This document shows, in pieces, positions 62,005-64,000 of a stretch of 64,000 bases of DNA. This stretch comes from Lentisphaera marina. GTDB taxonomy: Bacteria; Verrucomicrobiota; Lentisphaeria; Lentisphaerales; Lentisphaeraceae. The notes beneath the pieces were generated by a model. It searched no databases and was not told the origin of the DNA. It worked only from the letters and a program-made list of their open reading frames with translations. A program made the translations under genes and the position numbers. How positions within the stretch are numbered: position 1 is the first letter of the stretch; the number at the start of each line of letters is the position of its first letter. The DNA lies in the NCBI RefSeq assembly GCF_028745505.1, contig NZ_JAQZZL010000002.1, forward strand, positions 1,178,001 through 1,242,000. Direction: 5' to 3'.

Positions 62005-62702
62005 TAGCTTTGACCATACTTAGACATTAAAACAGAACAGACCGAATTAACCGCAGTTTCTACGCGCAAAATATAAGGACCAATTGCTAGCGGACAGGCA
62101 GGTAAGCTTTGAACTTGCTCAAGTTCATCGTCAGAAAAGCCCCCTTCTGGACCAATCCACACACCTGCCTCCGTAAGAGTATTTTCGGGGTAAACAAAGT
62201 CATCACTTGGTACGGCACCGTAAAAATTATTCTCTGGTGCGAGTTTCAAGGCTTCTTTAAATGTCAATCCCGACACCACCTTAGGCAAATAGGGATTACC
62301 ACTTTGCTTGGCTGCAGAAATTAATTCCGCGTGAACATTTTTTTCTTTTTTCGATTTACTCACCGAATACTTACAGGACATGAGATAGACACTATCAACT
62401 CCAAGCTCAACAGCTTGTTTTAAAATAAGGGCCAAAGTTCCATTCGAAGGAGGTGCGACAAACAAAGATATTTTCAATTTAGGACGTGGAGCTTGAGTCA
62501 AATCTTTGAGTTCGCATAACAAGGTGTTACGTCCCTCAATTTTTGCGATTACCGCATTGGCTAAAATACCTTCACCATTCATCAGCTGTAATTCATCGCC
62601 CTCTTTCATACGCAAGGTTTGCAGAATATGACGAGACTCAGTTTTATCAATTTTCACCAAATCACCAACTTGCTTTAACTCACTGCAAAAGAACTTACGC
62701 AT
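62004..62702 (-). CDS. rsmE: 16S rRNA (uracil-1498-N3) methyltransferase
   Basis: A 232-residue SPOUT-class methyltransferase with FVAPPSNGTLALILKQAVELGVDSVYLMSCKYSV at about 90-125, the SAM-binding knot GVWIGPEGGFSDDELEQVQ and ending in AIGPYILRVETAVNSVCSVL, both highly conserved in RsmE. It methylates U1498 of 16S rRNA in the decoding region. Length is close to the usual 240. It overlaps the CPBP gene start-side by eight bases (62695-62702) and the unknown gene downstream by one. Confidence 0.96.
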   Translation of the reverse strand: MRKFFCSELKQVGDLVKIDKTESRHILQTLRMKEGDELQLMNGEGILANAVIAKIEGRNTLLCELKDLTQAPRPKLKISLFVAPPSNGTLALILKQAVELGVDSVYLMSCKYSVSKSKKEKNVHAELISAAKQSGNPYLPKVVSGLTFKEALKLAPENNFYGAVPSDDFVYPENTLTEAGVWIGPEGGFSDDELEQVQSLPACPLAIGPYILRVETAVNSVCSVLMSKYGQS

Positions 62703-64000
62703 CGAAAGACTCCCGTTTGCAGTTCTTTATGGAAAACATGGCAAAACATAAATACACAAAGGCCACTCCCATACAGAGCGGATGTTCAATAATAGCCATA
62801 AACTTTTCTTCGCTAATCATTTTTTCAGTAGAATAATAAATTAACAAAACCGCTAATGAGTTATTGATGAAGTGAACTAAAACCGAATGGAAAATGGATC
62901 CGCTCTTCCAGACAATATAAGCCATGTACGCCCCCATCAGGCTTAAAGCGGGCATATTGGCTATGGACATATGTAAGGCTCCAAACAATAAACCATTGAG
63001 CGCAATGGCAGAGAAAGTCTTCCAGCCTTTACTGGCATTTAGAAGGATTCCACGAAATAGAAATTCTTCACATATGGCCGGCGTTAAGGCTACGATTAGC
63101 AATGCATTTATCACTCCATTACTCTGAACAATATCCACCACAACTTGAGAAGCTTCATCTCCTTCTGAAGGGAAGCCAGCTGCGGTCAAGGCACGTTTCA
63201 GCGCTTGGGCCAAAACAATGATCGCCGGAACTGAAAAAGCCAAAATAATAGCTAGTTTGGGAGAACCTGGACGCAAGCTTAAAATATCTATAAACTTTGT
63301 ACGTGTTTTCTTAAGGTAATAAAGCGGGATAAAAACAAAGATAAGGAATTGAGAAAGTGGCAAGCCCCAAGCCACATTCCAAGTCTGGAGGCGAGTTCCC
63401 AATAATAGAAAGAGTGCAGCGCAAGTAAGAAAAATCATTGCGCCCTCTTCGGGAATTATCTGCTGATTGGCTTGCTTATCTTTTAATTTGAAAGCAGCGC
63501 TAATCCCCCCACCCTTATTCCAATAAGATTCACTCTGCAATAAGTTGATGGTCATGCGTACGAAGAAAGCCAAGAAGATAAAGTTACTAATGAAAAATAA
63601 GCACAGTTGATCCCAATAGTACTTACCTAAAAAAAGGTCCTGCATGATCAAACAAAAGTTGAGGCCTGGTACTAATGAAAACTGCCAGGAACTCTCGACA
63701 CCTGGCTGTGTACTGAACATAACGGGTAGCAACATGAGGACTAGCAAGGGACTTAGGTAATGAGAAGCCTCTTGGCGAGTTGAAGCCGATGAAGTGATAA
63801 AGACTATGAGAGCACTCAAAGTTAGTGCGGAAGCCACTAAAACGGCTAAAATGAGCGGGATAGAAACAAAGTCGGGCAAGAAAGTATCGGGAAGTACCAT
63901 TTCTGTTCCGGTGGTATTTTTTGCTAAGAGGTAACCTATGTTACTAAAAGTTATCCCCATAAAAATCACATTGAGTAAGCCCGAGAAAAAGCCAATCGTC
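62695..64000 (-). CDS. ABC-2-type permease/CPBP membrane protease fusion (5' end beyond window)
   Basis: The frame is open to the right edge (TIGFFSGLLNVIFMGITF continues before the GTG at 63969), so the N-terminus is missing; at least 434 residues are visible. The first half, with several hydrophobic helices and TEMVLPDTFLPDFVSIPLILAVLVASALTLSALIVF, resembles the ABC-2/NatB permease fold. From about residue 275 comes a CPBP (CAAX-like) protease domain with EEFLFRG (Glu-Glu-x3-Arg), FGALH and FINN. Such NatB-CPBP fusions occur in Planctomycetes and Verrucomicrobia, usually beside an ATPase (natA), which would lie past the edge. Role inferred: export with membrane-embedded proteolysis. Confidence 0.8.
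   Translation of the reverse strand, partial: TIGFFSGLLNVIFMGITFSNIGYLLAKNTTGTEMVLPDTFLPDFVSIPLILAVLVASALTLSALIVFITSSASTRQEASHYLSPLLVLMLLPVMFSTQPGVESSWQFSLVPGLNFCLIMQDLFLGKYYWDQLCLFFISNFIFLAFFVRMTINLLQSESYWNKGGGISAAFKLKDKQANQQIIPEEGAMIFLTCAALFLLLGTRLQTWNVAWGLPLSQFLIFVFIPLYYLKKTRTKFIDILSLRPGSPKLAIILAFSVPAIIVLAQALKRALTAAGFPSEGDEASQVVVDIVQSNGVINALLIVALTPAICEEFLFRGILLNASKGWKTFSAIALNGLLFGALHMSIANMPALSLMGAYMAYIVWKSGSIFHSVLVHFINNSLAVLLIYYSTEKMISEEKFMAIIEHPLCMGVAFVYLCFAMFSIKNCKRESFDA

Overview
The window looks like part of the chromosome of a marine, polysaccharide-degrading bacterium of the PVC superphylum, most likely a Lentisphaera-like member of the Lentisphaerota. The reasons are the density of secreted type I sulfatases (eight intact, one frameshifted), prepilin-like proteins with H-Xn-DG tails, a DUF1549/DUF1553 plus DUF1501 pair with a CxxCH motif, an ECF sigma factor next to a transmembrane Ser/Thr kinase, a PmoA-like (DUF6807) protein, and moderate-to-low GC. 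I see no rRNA, tRNA or CRISPR array.

Layout. 1-7200: the end of a prepilin gene, an AraC regulator, and a divergent sugar cluster (galE, sodium/solute symporter, NahK-like hexosamine kinase, UTP-sugar nucleotidyltransferase) resembling the lacto-N-biose/galacto-N-biose salvage pathway without its phosphorylase. 7350-12480: a small membrane protein, the DUF1549/DUF1553 and DUF1501 pair, and a XylR-type regulator. 12590-21170: a secreted hypothetical protein, an esterase with a ThuA-like protein, the ECF sigma/kinase pair, and two paralogous prepilins separated by an intact IS1380-family element. 21440-28860: a frameshifted sulfatase, a GH28 lipoprotein, a TRAP transporter and uxaC, i.e. galacturonide cleavage, uronate uptake and isomerisation. 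28940-53370: a sulfatase island with GH1, GH2, a pectate-lyase-fold lipoprotein and a GPH-family symporter, interrupted by an IS3-family element. 53580-57750: an operon of cytochrome c, a beta-propeller/PmoA-like protein and a sugar isomerase. 57750-64000: a GNAT gene split by an IS1595-family element, then an AEC transporter, an esterase, rsmE and a CPBP-protease membrane protein cut by the window edge.

The most striking signal is not a gene. Eleven sites with the pattern GTCAAA-N15-[T/G/A]CGA[C/G], always with a spacer of exactly 15 bases, lie about 30-80 bases upstream of the first gene of nearly every carbohydrate operon between 12.6 and 53.4 kb and of both prepilin genes. This is the architecture of an ECF sigma promoter, and an ECF sigma gene (15140-15724) with a membrane kinase sits in the middle. 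I infer a sigma-factor regulon that co-expresses prepilins, sulfatases, glycosidases and transporters for a sulfated, uronate-containing polysaccharide.

How the genes may work together (inference): lipoprotein and secreted GH28, GH2, pectate-lyase-fold enzymes and sulfatases would trim and desulfate the polymer outside the cytoplasm; the TRAP and GPH carriers would import uronates and glycosides; UxaC and GH1 would act inside. Three transposons of three families, a broken sulfatase and a broken acetyltransferase show that the region is changing.
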